Shown piece after piece: positions 40,266 through 48,318 of a stretch of 64,000 bases of DNA. The position numbers were made by a program, and so were the translations under genes. Source of the stretch: Bacteroidales bacterium (lineage in GTDB: Bacteria > Bacteroidota > Bacteroidia > Bacteroidales > UBA932); assembly GCA_017458265.1 (NCBI GenBank), contig JAFTFV010000040.1, positions 62,001 through 126,000 of the forward strand, in the 5' to 3' direction. The notes below the pieces were generated by a model. It was not told where the DNA came from and ran no database searches. It saw nothing but the letters and a program-made list of their open reading frames with translations. Numbering within the stretch: the first letter of the stretch is position 1; each line of letters starts with the position of its first letter.

Positions 40266-42781
40266 TGACAGACGCAAGGCTCGAGGCAAAACTTGGTTTC
40301 GACAGGGTGAGGGCTGCAATTGAGGCCCGCTGCTCTACCGATTATGCATCGGCAAGGGTTGAAGGGGAGGAATTCTGCACGGACGCTGAAGAAATTCACC
40401 GCCGCCACCTCCTTGCCGACGAGATGCGCCTCATCCTCATGTTCGAGGACTCCTTCCCCACAAGCGGCTACATCGACGCGATTCCTTTCCTCAAGCCCAT
40501 TGCCGAAAGGGGCACCATCGACCTTCTCTCCCTTGGGAAGCTGCGCACCCTTCTGGATACGCTGAAAAAGGCCCTGGGCTTCTTCCACACAGTGAAGGAG
40601 GGCATATATCCCAACCTGCAGCACCTGGCTTCAGGGCTCGCTGTCCCGCAGGCGGTGAAGCTCAGGATAGACTCCATCCTGGACAGGCACGGGGAAATCA
40701 AGGACACCGCCTCTGACGAGCTCTACAGCATCCGCCGGAGTATCCGCGACAAGGAAACCGGCATGTCCAGGAGGATGAACGCCATCCTCGCAAAGGCCCG
40801 CCAGGACGGTCTGGTGGATGCCGATGCCGGCGTCGCCCTCAGGGACGGGAAGATGCTCATCCCTGTACCATCGGCAAAGAAAAAGAGCTTCCCGGGCTTC
40901 ATTTATGACGAATCGGCAACGGGAAAAACCACCTTCATCGAACCGGCCGAAATCGTTGCCCTTGAGAACGAAATCCAGGAACTGCGCTTTGCCGAAACCC
41001 GCGAAATCGCCAAAATCCTGTATGAGTTTTCCGAGTTCCTGCGCCCCTTCGTGCCGGAGCTCATCGACGGCGCGACGTTCATCGGCGAGCTGGACTTCAA
41101 CATGGCAAAGGCCCACGTGGCGCTGGACTACATCGCCGGCATGCCGATAGTCTCCACCGACGGCACCCTCTCCCTCCGGAAGGCCCGTCATCCGCTGCTG
41201 GAGGCCTCCCTCCGCAAGGAGCGCAAGGAGATAGTCCCGCTCACCATCGGCCTTACTCCCGCAAAGAGGATCCTTCTCATATCCGGCCCCAACGCCGGCG
41301 GAAAGAGCGTCTGCCTCAAGACGGCCGGCCTCCTGCAGTACATGTTCCAGTGGGGCATGCTCATTCCCACCTCCGAAACGTCGGAACTGCCCGTTTTCAA
41401 GCGTATAATGGTCTCCATCGGCGACGACCAGTCCCTGGAGAACGACCTCTCCACCTACAGCTCCTTCCTTGCCGACATGAAATCCATGCTCTCCGAGGCC
41501 GATTCCGACACCTTCATCCTCATCGATGAATTCGGCTCCGGAACAGAGCCAACAGCGGGCGGCGCCATTGCCGAGGCCATCCTCCACGCCCTTGACGAGA
41601 AGGGCGCCTACGGTGTAATCACCACTCACTACTCCAACCTCAAGGTCTACGCCTCCGGTGCCGATACCGGCGTCATCAACGGCGCCATGCAGTTCGACGC
41701 CGCCACCGTGACGCCGCTCTTCCGCCTGGAAACAGGCCTTCCCGGCTCGTCATTCGCCTTCGAGATGGCCCGCAAGATGGGCCTCCCTGAGAGTGTGGTG
41801 CACGATGCCGAACAGCGCGCCGGCGACAGCTTCGTGGGTATGGAGCGCAACCTCCGGAAGATTGCCAGGAGCCGCCGCGCCCTTGACGAGAAGCTCACCC
41901 GCATCCGTGCCACTGACAAGACCCTGGAAGGCCTCACCGACAAGTACGAAAAGGAGCTCCGGGACATCAAGGACCAGCGAAAGGCCATCATCGACGACGC
42001 CCGCCGCGAGGCCGAAAAGATAGTGAAAAACGCCAATCGGCAGGTAGAGAGCACCATCCGCACCATCCGCGAATCGCAGGCCTCGAAGGAAGAGACGAAA
42101 GAGGCCCGTGCCGAACTCCAAGGCTTCCTTGGCGCTCTTGCCGAGGGCCGCACCCGCCGCGACGAATACATCGAAGGCAAGCTCAAGACCGTGCAGCAGC
42201 GCAAGGAACGAGACCTCTCCCGCAAGGTAAAACGTGCCGATGGCGAAACCCTCCGCCAGATGGCAGAGAAGGAGGAGGCGGCCCGCAAGGAAGCAGCCTT
42301 CCGCAGCGCTCCGCTCAAGGTAGGGGAGAAGGTGCGCGTGAAGGACAGCGGCATGGTTGGAGAGGTGTCCAAGGTGAGTACGAAAGCCGTTACCATAATT
42401 ATAGGAAATATAAGTTCCAAGCTGCCTCTGGACCGCGTGGAACGCATAACTGCAGGGGAGTTCAAGGCGGCTGCGCCCAAGGCCGCAGAGCGTCCCAGGC
42501 AGGTATATGACACCGGCCTGCAGGAGCGTAAGGCTCACTTTTCCACTGAGATAGACCTCAGGGGAGAGCGGGTGAACGATGCTCTTGAAGCGGTGATGAA
42601 ATATGTTGATGATGCCATCATGCTGGGTGTTCCTTCGGTGCGAATTTTGCATGGTAAAGGAACAGGTGCGCTCCGTGAGGAAATCCAGAAATTCCTCAGG
42701 ACCGTACCCGGCGTCGCATCCGCTCAAGACGAAGACATCCGTTTTGGAGGAAGCGGAGTCACCGTCGTTAAATTTGACTAA
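40265..42781 (+). CDS. mutS2: MutS2 family ATPase/nuclease
   Basis: 838 residues. The order is an N-terminal clamp/lever region without the mismatch-reading domain I, the ATPase (GPNAGGKSVCLKTAG Walker A; LIDEFGSGTEPTAGG Walker B and signature), a long Arg/Lys/Glu coiled coil (about 520-690), a KOW-like patch (VGEKVRVKDSGMVGEV) and the C-terminal Smr domain (DLRGERVNDALEAV, HGKGTGALRE). MutS2 is known for suppressing recombination and for ribosome-collision rescue. It is co-transcribed with cdaA. Confidence 0.96.
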   Translation: MTDARLEAKLGFDRVRAAIEARCSTDYASARVEGEEFCTDAEEIHRRHLLADEMRLILMFEDSFPTSGYIDAIPFLKPIAERGTIDLLSLGKLRTLLDTLKKALGFFHTVKEGIYPNLQHLASGLAVPQAVKLRIDSILDRHGEIKDTASDELYSIRRSIRDKETGMSRRMNAILAKARQDGLVDADAGVALRDGKMLIPVPSAKKKSFPGFIYDESATGKTTFIEPAEIVALENEIQELRFAETREIAKILYEFSEFLRPFVPELIDGATFIGELDFNMAKAHVALDYIAGMPIVSTDGTLSLRKARHPLLEASLRKERKEIVPLTIGLTPAKRILLISGPNAGGKSVCLKTAGLLQYMFQWGMLIPTSETSELPVFKRIMVSIGDDQSLENDLSTYSSFLADMKSMLSEADSDTFILIDEFGSGTEPTAGGAIAEAILHALDEKGAYGVITTHYSNLKVYASGADTGVINGAMQFDAATVTPLFRLETGLPGSSFAFEMARKMGLPESVVHDAEQRAGDSFVGMERNLRKIARSRRALDEKLTRIRATDKTLEGLTDKYEKELRDIKDQRKAIIDDARREAEKIVKNANRQVESTIRTIRESQASKEETKEARAELQGFLGALAEGRTRRDEYIEGKLKTVQQRKERDLSRKVKRADGETLRQMAEKEEAARKEAAFRSAPLKVGEKVRVKDSGMVGEVSKVSTKAVTIIIGNISSKLPLDRVERITAGEFKAAAPKAAERPRQVYDTGLQERKAHFSTEIDLRGERVNDALEAVMKYVDDAIMLGVPSVRILHGKGTGALREEIQKFLRTVPGVASAQDEDIRFGGSGVTVVKFD

Positions 42782-42786
42782 AACCG

Positions 42787-43161
42787 ATGAACCTACAACC
42801 TACATCCAAACTTGGCACTCAGGGAGAGCAGATGGCATGCGACTTCCTTGAAACCCGCGGGCACCATATTTTGGACCGCAACTGGAGGGGAGGCCACCTG
42901 GAGATAGACATAGTGTCAGAAGCTCCCGACGGCGTCCACTTCGTTGAGGTGAAAGCCCGTACCGCTCCATCCGCGGCGCCCCTCGACAAACAGGTGACAC
43001 CCGTAAAGCAAAAGCGCATCTGCGCCGCCGCCCTCCAATACCTTAACTCACACGCACTCAGCGGCAAAGAAGTTTTCTTTGACGTTGTATCCGTCCTTTT
43101 TGATGGTCCCCAGACCATGCTCAAATATTATCCGCAGGCCTGGATTCCCATGTTTACATAA
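42787..43161 (+). CDS. yraN: YraN/UPF0102 family nuclease-fold protein
   Basis: 124 residues. It shows the UPF0102 pattern LGTQGEQMACDFLETRGHHIL, split around GEQ, then NWRGGHLEIDIV and VHFVEVKART (the D...EVK restriction-endonuclease-like core), VTPVKQKRI and a C-terminal RFDVVSV-like VFFDVVSVLF. The exact function of the family is unresolved; it is commonly linked to DNA processing. It lies 5 bp after mutS2 and 18 bp before the degenerate guanylyltransferase. Confidence 0.92.
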   Translation: MNLQPTSKLGTQGEQMACDFLETRGHHILDRNWRGGHLEIDIVSEAPDGVHFVEVKARTAPSAAPLDKQVTPVKQKRICAAALQYLNSHALSGKEVFFDVVSVLFDGPQTMLKYYPQAWIPMFT

Positions 43162-43179
43162 CCACACACAAAACACACT

Positions 43180-43950
43180 ATGAATAACCACAGATACTGC
43201 GTCATAATGGCAGATGGAACAGGTTCCCCCTACCAGTTAAGGCTCACTTATGACCGTTTTACAGGCGTAGTACCCGAAGGCAACATCCTCGTTGTCACCC
43301 TTGAAAAATTTGCAGAGAGCGCCCGTCGCATCCTTCCCGAACTCCCTCCGGAGAATCTTCTTTCAGAACCTTTTGCACGCAAGACGGCCCCATGCATGGC
43401 GCTTGCAGCATATACTCTTCTTACCCGTGACCCCGATGCCGTCCTGGTGGCAACCCCGTGGGACCTTGTGATCCGTGACCAGGAACTCTTCTCCCGTACG
43501 GTGTCCGAGGCTTTCGACTACGTGGAACAGAACGACGTCCTGATGACCCTTGGCATAGTGCCCAAGACTCCGGATGTGAACTTCGGTTACATCCAGGTCA
43601 AGGAAGGCCGAAATGCCCATCTCATGGCCGGCCCGCTGCAGGTGAAGACCTTCACCGAAAAACCCAGTGCGGAACTGGCAGAAGTTTTTGTGCGCACCGG
43701 CGAGTTCTTCTGGAACAGCGGTATCTTCGTCTGGAAGGCATCCACCATTGCCAAGGAAATGGAGACATATATTCCTGAGGTCACGGAACTCTTCCGCGGC
43801 TGGCAGGACCACATCACCGAACCCGCCTTCGTCGAGCGCGCCTACTCCGAATGCCCCAAGGTCTCCCTGGACTACGGCGTCATGGAGCGCACCGCCCGCG
43901 CCTGGCTCTACCCCGCCCGCTTCGGCTGGGCCGACATTGACCGGCTATAA
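43180..43950 (+). pseudogene. Degenerate mannose-1-phosphate guanylyltransferase (signature deleted, C-terminus truncated)
   Basis: An open frame of 256 residues clearly related to GDP-mannose pyrophosphorylases (LLSEPFARKTAPCMALAAY, TLGIVPKTPDVNFGYIQV, KTFTEKPSAELA, FFWNSGIFVWK, VSLDYGVMER). Two defects stand out. After CVIMADGTGSP the nucleotide-binding segment with FWPLSR and PKQ is missing: about 20 residues are lost in frame, and a Gly has become Asp. The chain also stops in the conserved FGWADIG motif (FGWADIDRL), about 100 residues short. The SDH-like motif reads TPWDL. It is probably inactive. The truncation point coincides with the start of the HipBST module. Confidence 0.8.
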
Positions 43951-43976
43951 CTAAACTGGAACTTCTGAAAAGTACC

Positions 43977-44045
43977 AACATATTGTGATTTTTTTGTTGC
44001 AAATCTGGTTTTCTTGTATTATTTTTGCAAAAATCACAATGTGTT
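43977..44045 (+). promoter_or_regulatory. hipBST promoter flanked by 17-bp inverted operators
   Basis: AACATATTGTGATTTTT (43977-43993) and AAAAATCACAATGTGTT (44029-44045) are inverted repeats with one mismatch. Between them lie TTG (43997-43999) and the -7 box TATTTTTG (44020-44027) at 20-bp spacing. HipB binding to the two arms would close the promoter. Confidence 0.7.
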
Positions 44046-44050
44046 GGGAT

Positions 44051-44257
44051 ATGGACAGTATCGGAAAGCAAATAAAGGAAAGACGAAAAAGCCTCAAAGT
44101 AACCCAGCGGCAACTGGCGGAGTTGTCCGGGGTGGGTATTAATACACTCACCAAGATTGAAAGGGACGAGGCCAACCCCAGCCTTAGAATCATAGAGAAG
44201 ATCCTTGATACGCTCGGGCTGGTATTAACTACAACCGTTAAACCCGTCAATCTATAA
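44051..44257 (+). CDS. hipB: HipB-like XRE antitoxin/repressor
   Basis: 68 residues from ATG 44051 (MDSIGKQIKERRKSLK). The chain is almost entirely an XRE helix-turn-helix: VTQRQLAELSGVGINTLTKI, then ERDEANPSLRIIEKILDTLG, with a short beta-strand tail (LVLTTTVKP) like that of HipB. An in-frame ATG at 44039 would add four residues. It binds DNA and contributes to antitoxin complexes; the inverted repeat around its promoter is the expected target. Its stop overlaps the next gene by 1 nt (TAATG). Confidence 0.9.
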   Translation: MDSIGKQIKERRKSLKVTQRQLAELSGVGINTLTKIERDEANPSLRIIEKILDTLGLVLTTTVKPVNL

Positions 44258-44577
44258 TGAGACAAGCTTTTGTATACAACAACGGCCGTCTTGCCGGTTT
44301 GCTCACGGAGGCCTCGCCGTCAGAATACATATTCCGCTATGACGATGTCTATTTTGCAGACAAAGATGCTCCTGCCATAAGCTTGACAATACCCAAAAGC
44401 AGGCAGGAGCACCATATGCCTTTTTTGTTTCCTTTTTTTGCGAATATGCTTTCTGAAGGGCACAACAGGACAGTCCAGGCCGCAATCCATAAACTTGACA
44501 GGGAGGATGATTTTGGGATTCTTCTGGCAACGGCGCAAACAGACACACCTGGAGCAATAACAGTGAAGCCATTATGA
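44257..44577 (+). CDS. hipS: HipS-like antitoxin (stand-alone HipA N-subdomain)
   Basis: 106 residues: FVYNNGRLAGLLTEAS, YFADKDAPAISLTIPKSRQ and FFANMLSEGHNR are the N-subdomain 1 features of HipA (LPDxxP region), ending in a strand APGAITV-like (TPGAITVKPL). It contains no kinase residues. In HipBST systems this separate domain is the antitoxin that shields the kinase HipT. The stop overlaps the hipT start (ATGA at 44574). A frameshifted hipA was considered, but both frames have clean starts and ends and the sizes fit the tripartite system. Confidence 0.82.
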   Translation: MRQAFVYNNGRLAGLLTEASPSEYIFRYDDVYFADKDAPAISLTIPKSRQEHHMPFLFPFFANMLSEGHNRTVQAAIHKLDREDDFGILLATAQTDTPGAITVKPL

Positions 44578-45530
44578 CCAATATACCGTTTCATCAATAC
44601 ACTGCCACCCAATTGCGGCATTTGACCGGAGGTGTTGCGGTTTCGCCAATTCTTCCCTTCGAGAGCCCGTCGGCAGAAATCACAAAGCTGAATGAGAACA
44701 GGGGGAGAATATCTCTCTCAGGAGCGCAGAGCAAGTATTCGGTTCTTATAAGGGACGGCAAGTTTCAGCTTACTTCTGAAGGAGAACAGGGAACCCATAT
44801 ACTTAAGCCGGCGCTCACGGATTTTGAAAACTACGCCGACAGTCCTGCCAATGAGCACCTGACTATGGAAATTGCCAGGCTGGTTTTCCATATAGATACT
44901 GCAGCCAATGCCTTATGCTTTTTCAAAAGCGGAGAGGCGGCTTATATAACCCGCCGATACGATTATGCCCCCGACGGGACCAAAATCCAGCAGGAAGATT
45001 TTGCATCACTTGGTGGAATCTCGGCCGACAGATACGGACGCGATTACAAATACACCGCACTGAGCTACCAGGATATAGGTGACCTGATAAAAAAATTCAT
45101 TCCAGCCTGGAGGATAGAGATTGTCAAATTCTTTGATCTGATACTGTTCAATTTCTTGTTCTCCAACGGAGATGCCCATTTGAAAAACTTTTCCGCACTA
45201 AGAAACCCGGCAGGAGATTACAGGCTTTCTCCGGCTTATGATCTCATAAATACCAGTATTCATCTGCCTGGTGACAGTGTGTTTGCTTTACAAAAGGGAT
45301 TATTCGCCGACGGGCGCTCTTTCCCTCTTGGATTAGGAAACAAAGACTTTTATGAATTTGGCCTGGCGCTGGGTATTCCAGAAACAATTGTCAGAAGAGA
45401 ATTGGACCGCTTTACTGCCGATTATCCGGTAATTGAATCAATGGTCCGTTCCTCTTTCCTGTCAGACCACGCAAAAGAGTCATACTATTCGCTTTATCAT
45501 ACCCGTCTGGTGTCATTCCTTAGGGCGTGA
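44574..45530 (+). CDS. hipT: HipT-like serine/threonine kinase toxin
   Basis: 318 residues. The Gly-rich loop reads RISLSGAQSKYSV, with a Ser-x-Ser pair (Ser47, Ser49) at the place where HipT kinases autophosphorylate. Further motifs are THILKPAL (ATP-binding Lys78), YITRRYD, NGDAHLKNF (catalytic Asp200, Asn205) and LSPAYDLINT (metal Asp223). Known HipT phosphorylates tryptophanyl-tRNA synthetase, unlike HipA, which targets GltX; the target here is unknown. Codon use is more AT-rich than in cdaA-mutS2, consistent with acquisition. It ends where the tail of a cysE-like gene resumes. Confidence 0.87.
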   Translation: MTNIPFHQYTATQLRHLTGGVAVSPILPFESPSAEITKLNENRGRISLSGAQSKYSVLIRDGKFQLTSEGEQGTHILKPALTDFENYADSPANEHLTMEIARLVFHIDTAANALCFFKSGEAAYITRRYDYAPDGTKIQQEDFASLGGISADRYGRDYKYTALSYQDIGDLIKKFIPAWRIEIVKFFDLILFNFLFSNGDAHLKNFSALRNPAGDYRLSPAYDLINTSIHLPGDSVFALQKGLFADGRSFPLGLGNKDFYEFGLALGIPETIVRRELDRFTADYPVIESMVRSSFLSDHAKESYYSLYHTRLVSFLRA

Positions 45531-45534
45531 ATGG

Positions 45535-45621
45535 TTCTGGCTCACCCACAGCGTCCCGCCCGGCTCCCGCATCCTCCAGGGCTCTCCCCAGGAGTCTTTC
45601 GCCGACGGCGCCGGTATCTGA
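45535..45621 (+). pseudogene. 3' remnant of a serine acetyltransferase-like (left-handed beta-helix) gene
   Basis: From 45535 the frame reads FWLTHSVPPGSRILQG and ends ESFADGAGI with a stop at 45619-45621. The (F/W)LTxSVP element is typical of the last turn of left-handed beta-helix acyltransferases, notably CysE. No N-terminal part precedes it: hipT lies directly upstream. GC-rich codon use here contrasts with hipT. I read it as the surviving tail of a gene whose 5' part was lost when the HipBST segment arrived. Confidence 0.5.
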
Positions 45622-45622
45622 A

Positions 45623-48199
45623 TCAGAGGTCTTTCAGCAGGTAGTTTATGCTCTGGCCGGCAGGGAGATTGAGTCTCTTGCGAAGACGGTAGCGGGCCAT
45701 TTCAACGCTTCTGACAGAGATATTCATCAAATTGGCAATCTCTTTGGTGGAAAGATTCAGCTTGGTATATACGCACAGCTTCATGTCTGTCTTGGAGATG
45801 CCAGGATAGGTGTTTTTAAGCTTGTCAAGGAGGCCGTCATAGATTACGTTGAAATACTCTTCTGACTTTTCCCAGTCGCTTTCGTCTTCAAGAAAGCTGT
45901 CAATGAGCCGGGCTGTATCTTTTGAGGCCTTGTCAGGGTCTGAGAGACTGTCCTTGATCTCATTGAGCCAAACATTGCGCTGAGCGTTGTTGAAGGTTAT
46001 GTTTGCGAGCTCTTTTGTTTTGGATTTAAGGTCAGATTTGAGTTGGGTCCGCTCCCTTGTTTCCTTTTCTTTACTCTTGTAGTATGCCCGGATGCCATAA
46101 GCAATGAGAAGTATGATTACCATGTACCCGGCGAGGGCATATCCCGTGAGATACCAGGGCCTCAAGACCCTTAAGGCTAATGAGCATGATATATCCGGTG
46201 AATCCTTAAGTCGCAAAGATATCGTATGGTTTCCAAACGGCAATGATGAGACCTGAATGGGCTGATTGAGGTTGACGGGAGACCATACTCCAGGAGCATT
46301 GTCGGTGGAGACCTCGGCAGCATTGTTGTTGAAGTTTCCGGCAGCGTATATCTTTACCGTATTCATATTGTATGGAACACGGATACGGTTTCCGGTAACA
46401 TACATGCTCCGGCTTTGTCTGGTTCCGAGCAGTTCTATCACCGGAACAGTGAGAGACTCATTTATTATTCTGGGACCGTAGCATGTCCTTATTCCGTTAA
46501 GAAGGCCGAAAGCATAGGTGTTTTCTCCAACAGGAAAAGGTTTTGTGCTTTTCCCGCGTCCGGAAGGGTCGCCATAGGAACGCTCGAAAGCAGACAGGTC
46601 CTCGTCTGCCCTTGTGTCTCTTTCCAGTTCTGATGTTACTGGATTGATTGAATATCCTTCCCTGTTGCAAAAAAACAGGAGCTGGTTGTCAAGGGTTGCC
46701 GAAAATATGAAATCCGATTCCTTTTTTACGAGTTCGTGGTTTCTTCTGTCTGTCACTTCCTTTCTGTCATAGTCAATCGTGAGGCAGATAAAGCCCATTC
46801 GCCAGTCCCTGATCCATATTCTGTCAGTATCATCGATATCGATATTACGACAGAGCTCACCGTAATTCTTTATCATTGAGACAAATGATACTTTTCCGTT
46901 GGCTATTCTGAATAGAGCGAGTCCGTTGTATGTGCCGCAGACGATGGTGCTTCTGTCCCGGTTGCACTGTACCATGCTCAATACGCCGGAGTCCATGAAT
47001 ACCGGATGTGCCCTGAAGTTCCCGTCAAGTGTATATAAGCCCAAATCATGCGCAATATACGGGATTCCTTCAAAGACATACACATTCCAAACAGATCCGG
47101 AGATGCCTTCAATTGGCAAAATAGCATTGTCCTTTATCAGAAAAGCCCCTTTATTTGTGCCGATGAGAAGCCTCCCTTCCCCGACGGGAACGACGCCATG
47201 CACTCTTCCGAGCCGCGAATCCTGCAGATAGTAGTCCTGTGAACTCCCATCTATCCTTGCTATTCCGGCTTCCATTCCGAGCCAGATATCGCCGTTGAAG
47301 TCTCTTGACATGGACAGGATGGTGGCGCTTGAAAACTCAGGTGAACGATATGAGTCCATCTGAAGGGTGCCGTCGGCGCCGACGATGAAGCATCCCCCCT
47401 GGGTGGTCCCGACCATGACATGGCTGTTATCGAAGCCGGCGAGTGAGAATATCTTCAGTCGGGAAAGTACTTTGTTTGTCGATGAATCAAGCGCAGTGAG
47501 TTTTCCGCCCCTGAGTTCCATAAGCCCGGTTCTCTCCAGTGCCAGAATCAGTTTGTTTCCGCAAGAGACGATATTCATGATGCGGTCTTCTGTCTTGCCG
47601 ATGGGAAGAAGGCTGCCTGCCGGATTAATGAGGCACAGGTCCTGACCATCCTGAACGAAGATCTGCCCGTTGACTTCGTGCATGAATCTGAAATGGGAAG
47701 CCGGCAGGATTTCAATGATTTCACCGTCGGCCGGATTGAAAACACATATTCTGCTGAAGTTTTGGAAATAGACTTTTCCCTCTGCCGTCAGCCCGATTCT
47801 CCAGAAATCCTGGTTGGGAACGGAATAATAGTCGCTTACTACAGAATGGTAGATATAATGACCTGGCATATCTTCTTCCCACCAGCCGAAACCGTTGTTC
47901 CCCGCTGAATAGATGCGTCCGGTTTTTTCGTCATATTTTATGTCGTGCAAGACCATCACTCGGGAGTCGTAGTGCCTGATGAGTCTTGCACCGTCGTATA
48001 CGAAGAGTCCGTCGTTTGTGGCAAAAAACACCCTGGATGAACTGTGGCAGATACCCCATACCTTGGACTCGTCAACGAGGTTCTTCTCGTCAGAAATCCG
48101 TTCTCCATGCCTGTATCCCAAATGCTCGGAATAAGCTGTAGTGCTGTATAGCATGAACACGGCAAAGAGTAATATAATTTGTAGATATTCTTTTCTCAT
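45623..48199 (-). CDS. Two-component-like propeller sensor with Y_Y_Y domain and C-terminal LuxR helix-turn-helix (PUL regulator)
   Basis: 858 residues from the ATG at complement 48197-48199, giving a signal peptide ending STTAYS. The periplasmic part (about 25-600) has propeller repeats (VFFATNDGLFVYDG, RLLIGTNKGAFLI, IWLGMEAGIARI), then a Y_Y_Y-like sandwich, a transmembrane helix (about 683-703), a coiled coil and a LuxR-type helix-turn-helix (LSTKEIANLMNISVRSVEMARYR, split at MN) near residue 810. There is no kinase or receiver domain, so it is a one-protein sensor regulator. It is transcribed divergently from the first susC, its presumed target. Confidence 0.88.
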   Translation of the reverse strand: MRKEYLQIILLFAVFMLYSTTAYSEHLGYRHGERISDEKNLVDESKVWGICHSSSRVFFATNDGLFVYDGARLIRHYDSRVMVLHDIKYDEKTGRIYSAGNNGFGWWEEDMPGHYIYHSVVSDYYSVPNQDFWRIGLTAEGKVYFQNFSRICVFNPADGEIIEILPASHFRFMHEVNGQIFVQDGQDLCLINPAGSLLPIGKTEDRIMNIVSCGNKLILALERTGLMELRGGKLTALDSSTNKVLSRLKIFSLAGFDNSHVMVGTTQGGCFIVGADGTLQMDSYRSPEFSSATILSMSRDFNGDIWLGMEAGIARIDGSSQDYYLQDSRLGRVHGVVPVGEGRLLIGTNKGAFLIKDNAILPIEGISGSVWNVYVFEGIPYIAHDLGLYTLDGNFRAHPVFMDSGVLSMVQCNRDRSTIVCGTYNGLALFRIANGKVSFVSMIKNYGELCRNIDIDDTDRIWIRDWRMGFICLTIDYDRKEVTDRRNHELVKKESDFIFSATLDNQLLFFCNREGYSINPVTSELERDTRADEDLSAFERSYGDPSGRGKSTKPFPVGENTYAFGLLNGIRTCYGPRIINESLTVPVIELLGTRQSRSMYVTGNRIRVPYNMNTVKIYAAGNFNNNAAEVSTDNAPGVWSPVNLNQPIQVSSLPFGNHTISLRLKDSPDISCSLALRVLRPWYLTGYALAGYMVIILLIAYGIRAYYKSKEKETRERTQLKSDLKSKTKELANITFNNAQRNVWLNEIKDSLSDPDKASKDTARLIDSFLEDESDWEKSEEYFNVIYDGLLDKLKNTYPGISKTDMKLCVYTKLNLSTKEIANLMNISVRSVEMARYRLRKRLNLPAGQSINYLLKDL

Positions 48200-48207
48200 G
48201 GCGATTG

Positions 48208-48238
48208 CAAATATAAGAAAATAAGGCTGTAGAGCAAA
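48208..48238 (-). promoter_or_regulatory. Promoter of the PUL regulator
   Basis: On the minus strand, -33 TTTG (48235-48238) and -7 TATATTTG (48208-48215), spacing 19 bp; the -7 box ends 8 nt before the ATG. Confidence 0.65.
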
Positions 48239-48265
48239 ATGTAGTAGTTTTGTAGGGGTGTATTC

Positions 48266-48297
48266 TTTGTTCACGCATGTGAGAACACATATATTTG
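48266..48297 (+). promoter_or_regulatory. Promoter of the susC/susD operon
   Basis: -33 TTTG (48266-48269) and -7 TATATTTG (48290-48297), spacing 20 bp, 21 nt before the susC ATG. It lies 28 bp from the regulator's divergent promoter, leaving a short shared control region. Confidence 0.7.
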
Positions 48298-48318
48298 CGG
48301 AAACTAACCATCTCTGGT

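Noticed and set aside
44257..45530. hipA broken by a frameshift
   Set aside because: Two clean frames with an ATGA coupling and sizes matching HipS and HipT favour a natural tripartite system.
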